Assembly (NCBI GenBank): GCA_022768805.1
Contig: JALELB010000055.1
Coordinates: 37,218 to 101,217 of the forward strand
Reading direction: 5' to 3'
Length of the DNA stretch: 64,000 bases
From: Ruminococcus sp.
Lineage (GTDB): Bacteria; Bacillota; Clostridia; Oscillospirales; Ruminococcaceae
Shown here: positions 29,678 through 37,941 of the stretch, piece after piece
Position numbering within the stretch: position 1 is the stretch's first letter
Layout of the letters: every line of letters begins with the position of its first letter
Made by a program: the position numbers and the translations under genes
The notes under the pieces: generated by a model
Told to the model about the DNA's origin: nothing
The model's input: the letters and a program-made list of their open reading frames with translations, nothing else
Databases searched by the model: none

Positions 29678-30409
29678 ATGTCGGGACATTCAAAGTGGAA
29701 TAATATCAAGCGGAAGAAGGAAGCCACCGACGCTGCCAAGGGCAAGATCTTTACCAAGATCGGCCGTGAAATTATGGTTTGCGTCAAGGAAAGCGGACCG
29801 GATCCCAACAGCAACAGCAAGCTGCGGGATCTGATCGCCAAGGCAAAGGCAAACAATGTGCCCAACGATAACATCGACCGGGTAATCAAGAAGGCTGCCG
29901 GCGGCGATGACAAGAACAGTTATGAGTCCATGGTTTACGAGGGCTACGGCCCCAACGGAGTGGCTGTCATTGTGGAGTGCCTGACGGACAATAAGAATCG
30001 TACTGCCGGTGACGTGCGCCATTACTTCGACAAGTTCGGCGGCAACCTGGGCACCAGCGGCTGTGTCAGCTTCATGTTCTCCCAGAAGGGCGTGGTGATT
30101 CTGGAAAACACCGGCCTGGATGAGGATACAGTCATGGAGGACTGCATGGACTGCGGCGGTGACGATTTCTCCTTTGATGAGGAGACGGTAGAAATCACCT
30201 GCGCACCCTCCGACCTGCATGCACTGCGGGAGGGGCTGGCGGCAAAGGGCTACAAGGTGCTGTCCGCTGAGGTGGAGCAGATTCCTTCCACCTATACCAC
30301 CCTGACAGATGAGGAGCAGATCAAGAAAATGAATCTGCTGCTGGAAAATCTGGAGGATCATGATGATGTACAGAACGTATATCACAACTGGGAGATGCCG
30401 GAGGAGTAA
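29678..30409 (+). CDS. YebC/PmpR family protein
   Basis: 243-aa three-domain protein of the YebC/TACO1 family, starting MSGHSKWNNIKRKKEATDAAKG. Members bind DNA as regulators or act at ribosomes to relieve stalls on proline stretches. GGAGGAG precedes the ATG. Five bases after mrnC. Confidence 0.94.
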   Translation: MSGHSKWNNIKRKKEATDAAKGKIFTKIGREIMVCVKESGPDPNSNSKLRDLIAKAKANNVPNDNIDRVIKKAAGGDDKNSYESMVYEGYGPNGVAVIVECLTDNKNRTAGDVRHYFDKFGGNLGTSGCVSFMFSQKGVVILENTGLDEDTVMEDCMDCGGDDFSFDEETVEITCAPSDLHALREGLAAKGYKVLSAEVEQIPSTYTTLTDEEQIKKMNLLLENLEDHDDVQNVYHNWEMPEE

Positions 30410-30429
30410 CCGGCTGAAAGGAGCATACA

Positions 30430-31254
30430 ATGAGCGAAGGATGCACACATGACTGCGGCAGCTGCAGCCAGAGCTGCGGTGAAAGAAAGCCGGAAAGCAT
30501 GCTGGAAAAGCCCCATGAGCTGAGCAAGATCGGCAAGGTCATCGGGGTGGTCAGCGGCAAGGGGGGCGTGGGCAAGTCCCTGGTTACTTCTCTGCTGGCG
30601 GTTTCCTTGCAGCGCAACGAGCACAAAACCGCAGTGTTTGATGCGGATATCACCGGCCCCTCCATCCCGAAGATGTTCGGGATCCGGGACAAGGCCCGGG
30701 GGGACGATATGGGGCTGTATCCAGTGCAGAGCAAGCTGGGTACCGAGATTATGTCCGTAAACCTTCTGCTGGAGCATGACAGCGATCCTGTCATCTGGCG
30801 GGGCCCGGTCATCGCCGGCGTGGTCAAGCAGTTCTGGACGGATGTGATCTGGAACGAAGTTGACTATATGATGGTGGATATGCCGCCGGGAACCGGTGAT
30901 GTGCCTCTGACGGTGTTCCAGACCATTCCCATCAACGGCATCATCATCGTCACCACCCCCCAGGAGCTGGTTTCCATGATTGTGGAAAAGGCAGTGAAGA
31001 TGGCAAAGCTGATGAATGTGCCGATCCTGGGTATTGTAGAAAATATGAGCTATGCGGAATGTCCGGACTGCGGCAAGCAGATTCAGGTATTCGGCGACAG
31101 CCATATTGAGGAGATCGCAAAGGAATACGGCCTGCCGGTTCTGGCGCGGATCCCCATGAACCCGAAGCTGGCGGCAGCCTGCGACAAGGGTATGATCGAG
31201 CTGTTTGAAGGGGACTGGCTGCAGGATGCAGTCAGCGCCATCGAAGCAGTCTGA
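30430..31254 (+). CDS. Mrp/NBP35-type iron-sulfur cluster carrier ATPase
   Basis: 274-aa P-loop ATPase that holds and transfers Fe-S clusters. The N-terminal Cys cluster is CTHDCGSCSQSC; the deviant Walker A is SGKGGVGKSLVTSLLA; further motifs are DADITGPSIPKMFG, DMPPGTGDVPLTV and ENMSYAECPDCG with the conserved CxxC. AAAGGAG precedes the ATG. A cobalamin riboswitch begins right after it, ending the unit. Confidence 0.94.
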   Translation: MSEGCTHDCGSCSQSCGERKPESMLEKPHELSKIGKVIGVVSGKGGVGKSLVTSLLAVSLQRNEHKTAVFDADITGPSIPKMFGIRDKARGDDMGLYPVQSKLGTEIMSVNLLLEHDSDPVIWRGPVIAGVVKQFWTDVIWNEVDYMMVDMPPGTGDVPLTVFQTIPINGIIIVTTPQELVSMIVEKAVKMAKLMNVPILGIVENMSYAECPDCGKQIQVFGDSHIEEIAKEYGLPVLARIPMNPKLAAACDKGMIELFEGDWLQDAVSAIEAV

Positions 31255-31279
31255 TCCTTATCATCAGAACACAGCTGTG

Positions 31280-31465
31280 CTGTGGAGAATGTGGTTGCAC
31301 CCTGCGTGCATGAAAAGAGAATGCGGTGAAAAACCGCAGCAGTCCCCGCTACTGTGAGAGGGACGAACCTCCGTGTTGATGAATATCAGGTCACTGTGCC
31401 GGCATGCCGGTGCGGGAAGGCTATGCGGACAAGTAGGATGAACTCAAGCCAGGAGAACTGCCACA
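31280..31465 (+). promoter_or_regulatory. Cobalamin riboswitch
   Basis: Conserved B12 elements are readable in order: the GTGCATGAAAAGAG region, GCGGTGAAAAACCGC, the core CAGTCCCCGCTACTGTGA, and the B12 box AAGCCAGGAGAACTGCC at about 31446-31462. Downstream, two hairpins (CCGTTCTGCA with TGCAGGACGG, then ATGCCGC/GCGGCAT with T-rich tail at 31553-31580) form the likely expression platform. It controls the operon that follows. Between the mrp stop and the first DUF4430 gene (31255-31606) I see nothing else. Confidence 0.92.
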
Positions 31466-31552
31466 TTCTAACCCAAATCATTCCGGAGGAGAATGGCGGA
31501 AACGCAGCCCATCCGTTCTGCATCTGCGCTGCAGGACGGGGGCTTTGTTTTC

Positions 31553-31580
31553 ATGCCGCTTCGGCGGCATTTTTCTTTTC
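31553..31580 (+). terminator. Riboswitch-controlled terminator
   Basis: ATGCCGC, loop TTCG, GCGGCAT, then TTTTTCTTTTC, 27 bases before the DUF4430 start. It probably forms when cobalamin is bound. Confidence 0.75.
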
Positions 31581-31606
31581 CGGTACGTTTTATCGGAGGA
31601 ATAAAC

Positions 31607-32536
31607 ATGAAACACACACACAAGCATTTTTTTGCGGCATGTGCCGCAGCAGTCTCCATGGCATTCGCTGCAATGCCTGTATATGCCGAGGAAACCGCTC
31701 CCCAGGGCTATGTGACCATTGCGGTGGAGAAGTTTACTACCGGCGAGGGCTATATTCTGGAGCCGGTTGCAGTACCGTTTTTTGCGGGCGACACCGGTGC
31801 GGAGCTGACAGAGCGGGCACTGGGTGCGGAGCAGATCAACGAAGGCGCCGGAATGGGCACATACATTGCCTCCATTGCGGATCCGGAGGGCGGCACGGGC
31901 ACTGTGCCGGAGGTGATCCGTAATGCGGTTGCCGCAGCAGGGGGCACGCTGGAGATGCAGCGGCTGACACCGGGCTGGCTTGCTTCCTATGACTATGCAA
32001 GCACCGGCGGCTGGATGTACCTGCTGAATAATGAGGTTCCCACCTTTGGTATCGGGGATTATATTCCCCAGGACGGGGACGTGCTGCGTTGGAGCTTCAG
32101 CATTTACGCATACGGAGCGGATCTGGGCATTGATACCTCCTACATGGCTGAATGGGGCGGCGCCGCAGCGATTACACCGGCTGCAAATCGGGATGCACTG
32201 ACCGGTTTGCTGGCAGGGGCAAAGGATTCCCAGGACACAGGCGTACAGGCGGCTTATGCGGCAGCTTTGGCAGTTGTCAGCGATGTGACGGCAGAGCAGG
32301 TCCGGCTGGATGAAGCGGCGGCAGCATTGCAGGCAGCGCTGGATGCGGCGCCGGCGATGACCACCGTAACAGCAGCTGTGACCACAGGGGAAGCTTCCGG
32401 AGAAACCACCGTGACTTCCGCCGGGGAAGCCACAGCACCTGCACCGGCTACCGGAGCCCATGGGGGCTGGCTGGTGCTGACCGGAACCGGTCTGCTGGCG
32501 CTGGCAGCTGTATGCGCAAGAAAACGGCATGCATAA
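31607..32536 (+). CDS. Secreted DUF4430 protein with variant sortase tail
   Basis: 309-aa exported protein. Signal peptide at about 1-27; DUF4430 (transcobalamin beta-domain-like) at about 34-176 with STGGWMYLLNNEVP and DYIPQDGDVLRWSFS; a small helical repeat region at about 190-250; a Thr/Ala-rich wall-spanning linker; then APATG (279-283), a hydrophobic segment and an RKRHA tail, the layout of a sortase substrate with a non-LPxTG motif. It overlaps the next gene by eight bases and is first under the cobalamin riboswitch. The likely role is surface binding of cobalamin; this is inference from fold and regulation. Confidence 0.82.
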   Translation: MKHTHKHFFAACAAAVSMAFAAMPVYAEETAPQGYVTIAVEKFTTGEGYILEPVAVPFFAGDTGAELTERALGAEQINEGAGMGTYIASIADPEGGTGTVPEVIRNAVAAAGGTLEMQRLTPGWLASYDYASTGGWMYLLNNEVPTFGIGDYIPQDGDVLRWSFSIYAYGADLGIDTSYMAEWGGAAAITPAANRDALTGLLAGAKDSQDTGVQAAYAAALAVVSDVTAEQVRLDEAAAALQAALDAAPAMTTVTAAVTTGEASGETTVTSAGEATAPAPATGAHGGWLVLTGTGLLALAAVCARKRHA

Positions 32537-34424
32537 GGGGCTTTTGATTGCAGGCATATCAACAGCATTGCTGTTTGGTATGCCTTGCTGTGTTTGTGGT
32601 GCCTCCTATGAGCCGGAGCTGTCCGATGCGGCGTCCTGGCACCGGCAGCATGAGCAGGACACCCCCGGCACCTCAGAGGCGGACTGGTTTTCTTTTGCGG
32701 TGCAGCGTGCGCCTTCCCTGCAGGAAAACCCTGCGCCCGCTGCGCTGGAAGCCTATGTGACGGAAAAATACCGCACAGCCCAGAAGCTCAGCCCCGCCAA
32801 GGCCACCGAGTGGCACCGGATTTCCCTGACCCTGCGGTCTATGGGGGTTGATCCTTTCGCATGCGGGCCGGAGGGTGAGATCAATCTGATTGCAGATGGC
32901 ACCTATAACCGGGGCAATAGGGCAGCTCTGGACCGGCAGGGGATGACCGGTTGGATCTGGGCGCTGATTACCCTGCACAGTGAGGATTACACTGTGCCCG
33001 GGGATGCCCATGACACAGAAGCGGATATGATCCGGCAGCTTTTGTCCCGGCAATTGCCGGAGGGGGGCTTTGCCCTGAGCGGGACGGGGGCGGATGTGGA
33101 CGTAACCGCTTCTGCTGTGATCGCCCTGGCACCGCTGTATGACTCCGGCACAGTGTATACCTATACACGTCTGACGGACGGAGCTGTCTGTACCGCAACC
33201 ATTGACCGGGTAGTGGATGATTGTATCGCCCTTTTGTCCGACCGGCAGCTGGAAAGCGGCGGCTTTGCAAGCTATGGCACGGAGAATGCGGAAAGCTCTG
33301 CCCAGGTGATCCTGGCACTGCTGAGCCTGGGGCGGGATCCCCGTCAGGATGAGGCATTTCAGAACGGCGGCAGCAATCCGGTGGATGCTATGCTGGCATA
33401 CCGGCGACAGGACGGCGGCTTTGCCCATCTGCTTTCCCAGGCAGGCAGCAATGTTATCGCCACCAACCAGTGCATGCTGGCTCTTGCGGGTCTGCAGCGG
33501 TATGATGCAGGCATGGGAACGGTGTATGATCTGCGGGATGTGCCCCTGAACCGGGAGCCCGGGGAGACCACTGAGCCGGTACCGGAGCCGGATTCTGCAC
33601 AAACAGAGGCGGCACACCTGACTACCGCTCGGCCTGGAACCACAACGCTGGAACCGGCACAGACCGGTGCGGAAGAGCCGCTTTTTTCTCAGGAGACCCG
33701 ACCCAGCGTACAGACTGCCCTGGCGACCGAGGCTCCGCCGGCGCTTGATTTATCCATAAGCTGTACTGTATCAGCCGGAACAACAGAAGATGACCTGCCT
33801 GGGGCAGAGCATCCGGAACTGTCATGCCAGTGGTGGATACTGGGTCTTGCCTGCATTGCTCTGGGAGGCTGCATGCTGCAGGAAAAAGGCCGGAAGAAGC
33901 CCCGGCAGACGGGTATGGGTCTGACCCTGATTGGCGCTGTCCTGTGCCTGCTGCCCTGGGTGCTGGACAATATACAGACGCCGGAAGAGTATTATGGAGC
34001 TTCCTCCCGGGAGGATACCGGTCTGCATGTGACCATGTCCATCGATTGCAGCCGGGTATATGATGCCTGGGATCAGCTGGAGCCGGCACTGCAGCAGGGG
34101 GACTACTTTCCGGCGGACGGGTGGGTTCTGTCCCCGGAGCAGATAGCCATTTCAGAAGGAGACACTGTATTTGACGCCTTGCAGCAGGTGACCCGGCACC
34201 ATCAGATTCAGCTGGAGTATCAGCGCACCGGAGCATCGGATGTGTATGTGCAGGGCATCAGCTATCTCTATGAGTTTTCCTGTGGTCCCCGGAGCGGCTG
34301 GATTTATCTGGTCAACGGCAAGCCGGCGGAGCAGGGCTGCGGCGCTTATCTGCTTTCCGATGGAGACATAGTCGAATGGCGGTATATCGTATCCGAAGCC
34401 CAGTGGCAGGAGGCAGGCATATGA
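32529..34424 (+). CDS. Transcobalamin-like membrane-anchored protein (alpha-toroid plus DUF4430)
   Basis: 631 aa. An N-terminal signal-like segment (about 3-22) precedes an alpha/alpha-toroid region (about 50-330) with repeats such as EGGFALSGTGADVDVTAS, SGGFASYGTENAESSAQ and DGGFAHLLSQAGSNVIATN, similar to squalene-cyclase/prenyltransferase repeats. A Thr/Pro/Glu-rich linker (340-430), two membrane segments (434-450 and 463-482) and a DUF4430 domain (about 497-622, with RSGWIYLVNGKPAEQGCGAYLLSDGD split over two motifs) follow. Animal transcobalamin and intrinsic factor consist of the same two folds. With the riboswitch upstream and an ECF transporter downstream (ATGA overlap), this is most likely a surface cobalamin-binding protein. 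Function not demonstrated. Confidence 0.75.
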   Translation: MHKGLLIAGISTALLFGMPCCVCGASYEPELSDAASWHRQHEQDTPGTSEADWFSFAVQRAPSLQENPAPAALEAYVTEKYRTAQKLSPAKATEWHRISLTLRSMGVDPFACGPEGEINLIADGTYNRGNRAALDRQGMTGWIWALITLHSEDYTVPGDAHDTEADMIRQLLSRQLPEGGFALSGTGADVDVTASAVIALAPLYDSGTVYTYTRLTDGAVCTATIDRVVDDCIALLSDRQLESGGFASYGTENAESSAQVILALLSLGRDPRQDEAFQNGGSNPVDAMLAYRRQDGGFAHLLSQAGSNVIATNQCMLALAGLQRYDAGMGTVYDLRDVPLNREPGETTEPVPEPDSAQTEAAHLTTARPGTTTLEPAQTGAEEPLFSQETRPSVQTALATEAPPALDLSISCTVSAGTTEDDLPGAEHPELSCQWWILGLACIALGGCMLQEKGRKKPRQTGMGLTLIGAVLCLLPWVLDNIQTPEEYYGASSREDTGLHVTMSIDCSRVYDAWDQLEPALQQGDYFPADGWVLSPEQIAISEGDTVFDALQQVTRHHQIQLEYQRTGASDVYVQGISYLYEFSCGPRSGWIYLVNGKPAEQGCGAYLLSDGDIVEWRYIVSEAQWQEAGI

Positions 34425-35335
34425 ACCGACCCCGCAGAGATCACCCGTTGGTGCTGCTGTGCTACTTCGGCCCGGTGCTGGTGCTGGCTATGCTGACCAT
34501 GCATCCTCTTTGGATCGGCGTTTTATTCGGGGCAGGCTGCCTGGTCAGCGGTACGCTTTCCGGCTGGCATGCGCTTGCAAAGCGTCTGCCGGGTCTGGTA
34601 CTGTTTGGCCTGGGGGTGGCACTGCTGAACCCGCTGATTTCCCACAACGGCGTTACCCCGCTGCTGTTTTTCCGGGGCAATCCCATTACCCTGGAAGCTC
34701 TGGTATATGGCGGGGTGCTGGGCTTACTGCTTAGTGCTCTGCTGCTTTGGGGCGGAATATACAGCCAGCTGGTGGACGGAGAGAAGATTTTGTGGCTGCT
34801 GGGCTCCATCCTGCCCCAGGCGGCCCTGCTGCTTTCGGTTGCCATGCGGTATCTGCCGGCTCTGCAGCGCAGATACCATCAGCTGCACCGGCTCTATGCC
34901 ACCATGGGACTGTACCGGCAGGATACCTTTCTGCATCGCCTGAAGGGCAGCTTTCAGCTGTTGTCGGTGCTGCTGGGCAGCGCATTGGAGGATGCTGTAC
35001 AGACTGCATATGCCATGCGGGCCAGGGGGTACGGCAGGGGCAGACGCACCCGGATGAGTCTGTACCGGATGGGTGTCCGGGAATGGTGTCAGCTGGGCAT
35101 CATTCTGCTGCTGACCTGCTGTGCAGGCTGTCTGCTGGGGCTGGGCGCCATGCAGGTGCAGTTTTACCCCCGGATAGCGTTTCATATGCGCATGAGGGAA
35201 CTGGGAGCAGCTGCCGTCTACGGACTGCTGCTGCTTCTGCCCGCACTGGAGGAAGGAGGTGCATGGATCAGATGGCATTGTTGGAAACCGCAGCGCTCAG
35301 CTTTACCTATGCAGGCGCAGCAGTCCCGGCACTGA
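34421..35335 (+). CDS. ECF transporter T component (EcfT/CbiQ)
   Basis: 304-aa membrane protein with about six hydrophobic segments and the two coupling motifs of EcfT, seen as AMRARGYGRGRRTRMS (the A-R-G motif) and the preceding ALEDAVQTAY region. It links the S subunit to the ATPases. The start overlaps the previous stop as ATGA. Its 3' end overlaps the ATPase gene by 73 bases, unusually long. Confidence 0.87.
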   Translation: MNRPRRDHPLVLLCYFGPVLVLAMLTMHPLWIGVLFGAGCLVSGTLSGWHALAKRLPGLVLFGLGVALLNPLISHNGVTPLLFFRGNPITLEALVYGGVLGLLLSALLLWGGIYSQLVDGEKILWLLGSILPQAALLLSVAMRYLPALQRRYHQLHRLYATMGLYRQDTFLHRLKGSFQLLSVLLGSALEDAVQTAYAMRARGYGRGRRTRMSLYRMGVREWCQLGIILLLTCCAGCLLGLGAMQVQFYPRIAFHMRMRELGAAAVYGLLLLLPALEEGGAWIRWHCWKPQRSALPMQAQQSRH

Positions 35336-36903
35336 AGGACGTGACGCTGACAGTGCCCCGGGGCAAGATCCTGCTGCTGTGCGGTGGCTCCGGTTCCGGA
35401 AAAAGTACGCTGCTGCGGCTGTTGAAAGCAGAATGCGCTCCCCACGGAAAACTGGAGGGGGAGATCCGCTTTGACCCGGCGGCCTTTCCCGGGGGTGTAC
35501 CGGAGCCCGGAGCAGTGGGACTGATCGGACAGGATCCTGAGGGGCAGATTGTAACGGATCGGGTCTGGCAGGAGCTGGCCTTCGGACTGGAATCTTTGGG
35601 GATGCCCCAGCCCCGGATGAGCGCCAGGATTGCGGAAACGGTCAGCTATTTCGGGCTGGAATCCTTGTACCGGCGGCGGACGGATGTGCTGTCCGGAGGG
35701 CAGAAGCAGCTGGTAAGCCTGGCGGCAGTGTTTGCCCTTTCTCCCCAGCTTCTGCTGCTGGATGAGCCCACTGCCCAGCTGGATCCTGTAGCCGCATCCG
35801 GTTTTTTTGCAACTCTGCAGCGGCTGAACAGGGAACAGGGCACCACCATTATCCTGTCGGAGCATCGGCTGGAGGAAGCACTGCCTATGGCAGATCTGGT
35901 GGCAGTGCTGCATAAGGGCGGCCTATGCTGCCTGGCACCGCCGGAGGAGGCCATGAGCCAGCTTGCCGGGACACCGGCGTATGACGTGCTTCGCACCGGT
36001 ATGCCGGCGGCTGTTCAGATCTTTTCCGGCAGGCTGCGGCCCTGTCCGCTGACCATTTCTCAGGGCAGAGCTGCCCTGGAGCGGATGAATGTCAAACCGG
36101 CGCCCCCTGCTGTCAGACCCATTCCGGAGGGGAAGACGTGCTTGAGGCTGCGGGACGTATGGCTCCGGTATGACAAACGGGAGGAGGATGTGCTGCGGGG
36201 GCTGGAGATGACCCTGCCGGCAGGCACCAGGACTGCCATTCTCGGGGGGAACGGCAGTGGGAAATCCACTCTGCTTCAGGTGCTGTGCGGTATGCTCCGG
36301 CCGGACCGGGGGACGGTCAGGCTGTGGGATGCTCTTCCGGGTCGCCGGGGTATGTCCATTGCTTATCTGCCGCAGAAGCCGGCGCTGCTGTTCTGTGAGG
36401 ATACGCTGGAGGCGGACTATGCCGCTTATGGCAAATACCTGGGGCTTACGGCGGAACAGCTTGCCCAGCGGCTTGCGGAGCTGGACCCCCTGCTGGCGCT
36501 GCATGAGCTGCTGGCACAGCATCCCTATGACCTGAGCGGCGGGCAGCAGCAGCGTGCGGCGCTGGGGAAGCTGCTGCTGTCGGAGCCAAGGGTGCTGCTG
36601 CTGGACGAGCCCACCAAGGGTATGGATGCTGCTGCACGGCAGGCGCTGGGAGAACTGCTCACCGCATTGTCCGGCCAGGGTGTGACTGTAATTCTTGCAA
36701 CCCACGATCTGGACTTTGCCGCCATGTATACCGATCTTTGCGGCATGCTGTTTGACGGACAGCTTTCTCCGCTGACGCCCACCCGTGACTTTTTTTGCAG
36801 TAACCGGATTTATACCACGTCTGCACACCGGCTGGCAGCATTCCGTCTGCCGGAGGCTGTGACCTGCGAAGATGTGGCGGCGGCACTGGAGGCGGAGTCA
36901 TGA
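35263..36903 (+). CDS. ECF transporter ATPase, fused A-A' (two ABC domains)
   Basis: 546-aa double ATPase powering the ECF transporter. Domain one (about 5-235): Walker A CGGSGSGKSTLLRLL, signature LSGGQKQLVSL, Walker B LLLLDEPTAQLD and the His switch in SEHRLEE. Domain two (about 285-500): GGNGSGKSTLLQVL, LSGGQQQRAALGK, LLLLDEPTKGMD and ATHDLD. Both sites look intact. GGAGGTG lies before ATG 35263, and the next gene (S component) begins in ATGA overlap. Confidence 0.93.
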   Translation: MDQMALLETAALSFTYAGAAVPALKDVTLTVPRGKILLLCGGSGSGKSTLLRLLKAECAPHGKLEGEIRFDPAAFPGGVPEPGAVGLIGQDPEGQIVTDRVWQELAFGLESLGMPQPRMSARIAETVSYFGLESLYRRRTDVLSGGQKQLVSLAAVFALSPQLLLLDEPTAQLDPVAASGFFATLQRLNREQGTTIILSEHRLEEALPMADLVAVLHKGGLCCLAPPEEAMSQLAGTPAYDVLRTGMPAAVQIFSGRLRPCPLTISQGRAALERMNVKPAPPAVRPIPEGKTCLRLRDVWLRYDKREEDVLRGLEMTLPAGTRTAILGGNGSGKSTLLQVLCGMLRPDRGTVRLWDALPGRRGMSIAYLPQKPALLFCEDTLEADYAAYGKYLGLTAEQLAQRLAELDPLLALHELLAQHPYDLSGGQQQRAALGKLLLSEPRVLLLDEPTKGMDAAARQALGELLTALSGQGVTVILATHDLDFAAMYTDLCGMLFDGQLSPLTPTRDFFCSNRIYTTSAHRLAAFRLPEAVTCEDVAAALEAES

Positions 36904-37574
36904 GGGAACATATACAGCGGTGGCTGCTTGCAGCCGGTGTACTGGGATTGCTGCTGTGTGCAATCTGGTTCCGCAGTGTCCTGGCTTCCTCCATGCTTAT
37001 GGCATTGCTGGCGTGCGGCATAATGCTGCTGCGCATCGAACACCGCTCCTGGCAGGCAGGAGAGCTTGTGGTGCTGGCGGTGCTGGTGGCGATGACGGTG
37101 GCAGGCCGGTTGGCCTTTGCCTGGACCCAGTCGGTAAAGCCGGTGGCAGCCCTGGTAATCCTGACCGGTCTCTATCTGGGACGGGAATCCGGCTTTCTCT
37201 GCGGTGCCCTGGCAGCGCTGCTGTCCAACTTCTATTTCGGGCAGGGCATGTGGACGCCGTTTCAGATGCTGAGCTGGGGTCTTATTGGCTATGGCGCAGG
37301 TCTCCTTGCCCGGTATGCCTGGTTTCACAGGCTGCCGGTGCTGCTGATATACGGTGCGCTGTCCGGCATCTTTTTTTCGCTGGTTATGGATATCTGGACT
37401 GTACTCAGCGCCCAGGGAGAAATCACTCTTGCCCGGTACGGTGCAGCACTTTTGACGGCTATGCCGGTAACGGCGGTTTATGCGGTCAGCAATGTGCTTT
37501 TTCTGCTGGTGCTTGCCAGGCCGGTAGGGCGGCGGCTGAGCCGGGTCTGTACCAGGTATGGCTTGTTTGCATAG
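36900..37574 (+). CDS. ECF transporter S component, probably cobalamin-specific
   Basis: 224-aa substrate-binding membrane subunit with about six membrane segments. Motifs are AGRLAFAWTQSVKPVAALVI and LSNFYFGQGMWTPFQMLSWGLIGYGAGLLA; the second is shared by ECF S components found with T and A genes. Cobalamin is the predicted ligand because the whole operon sits behind a B12 riboswitch; sequence alone does not fix it. It starts in ATGA overlap with the ATPase gene and a terminator follows. Confidence 0.82.
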   Translation: MREHIQRWLLAAGVLGLLLCAIWFRSVLASSMLMALLACGIMLLRIEHRSWQAGELVVLAVLVAMTVAGRLAFAWTQSVKPVAALVILTGLYLGRESGFLCGALAALLSNFYFGQGMWTPFQMLSWGLIGYGAGLLARYAWFHRLPVLLIYGALSGIFFSLVMDIWTVLSAQGEITLARYGAALLTAMPVTAVYAVSNVLFLLVLARPVGRRLSRVCTRYGLFA

Positions 37575-37580
37575 GAAAAG

Positions 37581-37624
37581 AAAGCTCCATTCTGCTTATT
37601 CACAGCAGATATGGGGCTTTTTCG
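37581..37624 (+). terminator. Terminator of the cobalamin-uptake operon
   Basis: AAAGCTCCAT-TCTGC pairs with GCAGAT-ATGGGGCTTT (one G-T pair), then TTTTTCG. Confidence 0.75.
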
Positions 37625-37725
37625 CTGATAACTGTATATGTTTTCAAACATCATACAAATTTCTATTGATTATTTTGTGAAAACAACCAAAAACGAAGTT
37701 TTTCCTGATGAAAACAGATATTCCC

Positions 37726-37754
37726 TTGACAAAATGAGGGATATGCTATATAAT
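37726..37754 (+). promoter_or_regulatory. Consensus promoter of the peptide/ABC operon
   Basis: TTGACA (37726-37731), 17-base spacer, TATAAT (37749-37754): a perfect consensus match. Confidence 0.85.
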
Positions 37755-37800
37755 GTAAGCTGCAAATGCCGTGATCCGGGAGAAAGTTGAGGGGATACCG

Positions 37801-37941
37801 ATGAAAAAAGCGCCACAAGCTGTTCAGATGCTCTGTCTGCTGAAGACAGGTCATTTCTCTGTAGCATCAAAGCGTCCGATTTCTCCCCAAAGGTATACAT
37901 CTGCCCTGCTGCACAGGCAGATGCAAAGAGGTGGGATATGA
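37801..37941 (+). CDS. 46-aa small protein, unrecognised
   Basis: A short reading frame with a good ribosome site (GAGGGG seven bases before ATG) encodes MKKAPQAVQMLCLLKTGHF and then SVASKRPISPQRYTSALLH and RQMQRGGI. Its stop overlaps the ABC permease start as ATGA, so it is in position to be translated first from the strong promoter and coupled to the transporter. Basic (net positive), one Cys, no clear signal peptide. It could be a leader peptide tuning the transporter, or a peptide substrate or regulator; no family recognised. Confidence 0.55.
   Translation: MKKAPQAVQMLCLLKTGHFSVASKRPISPQRYTSALLHRQMQRGGI

Noticed and set aside
31493-31606. Extending the first DUF4430 gene upstream to ATG 31493
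   Set aside because: This frame crosses the riboswitch terminator and has no signal peptide at its front; ATG 31607 with CGGAGGA and a clear signal peptide is better.
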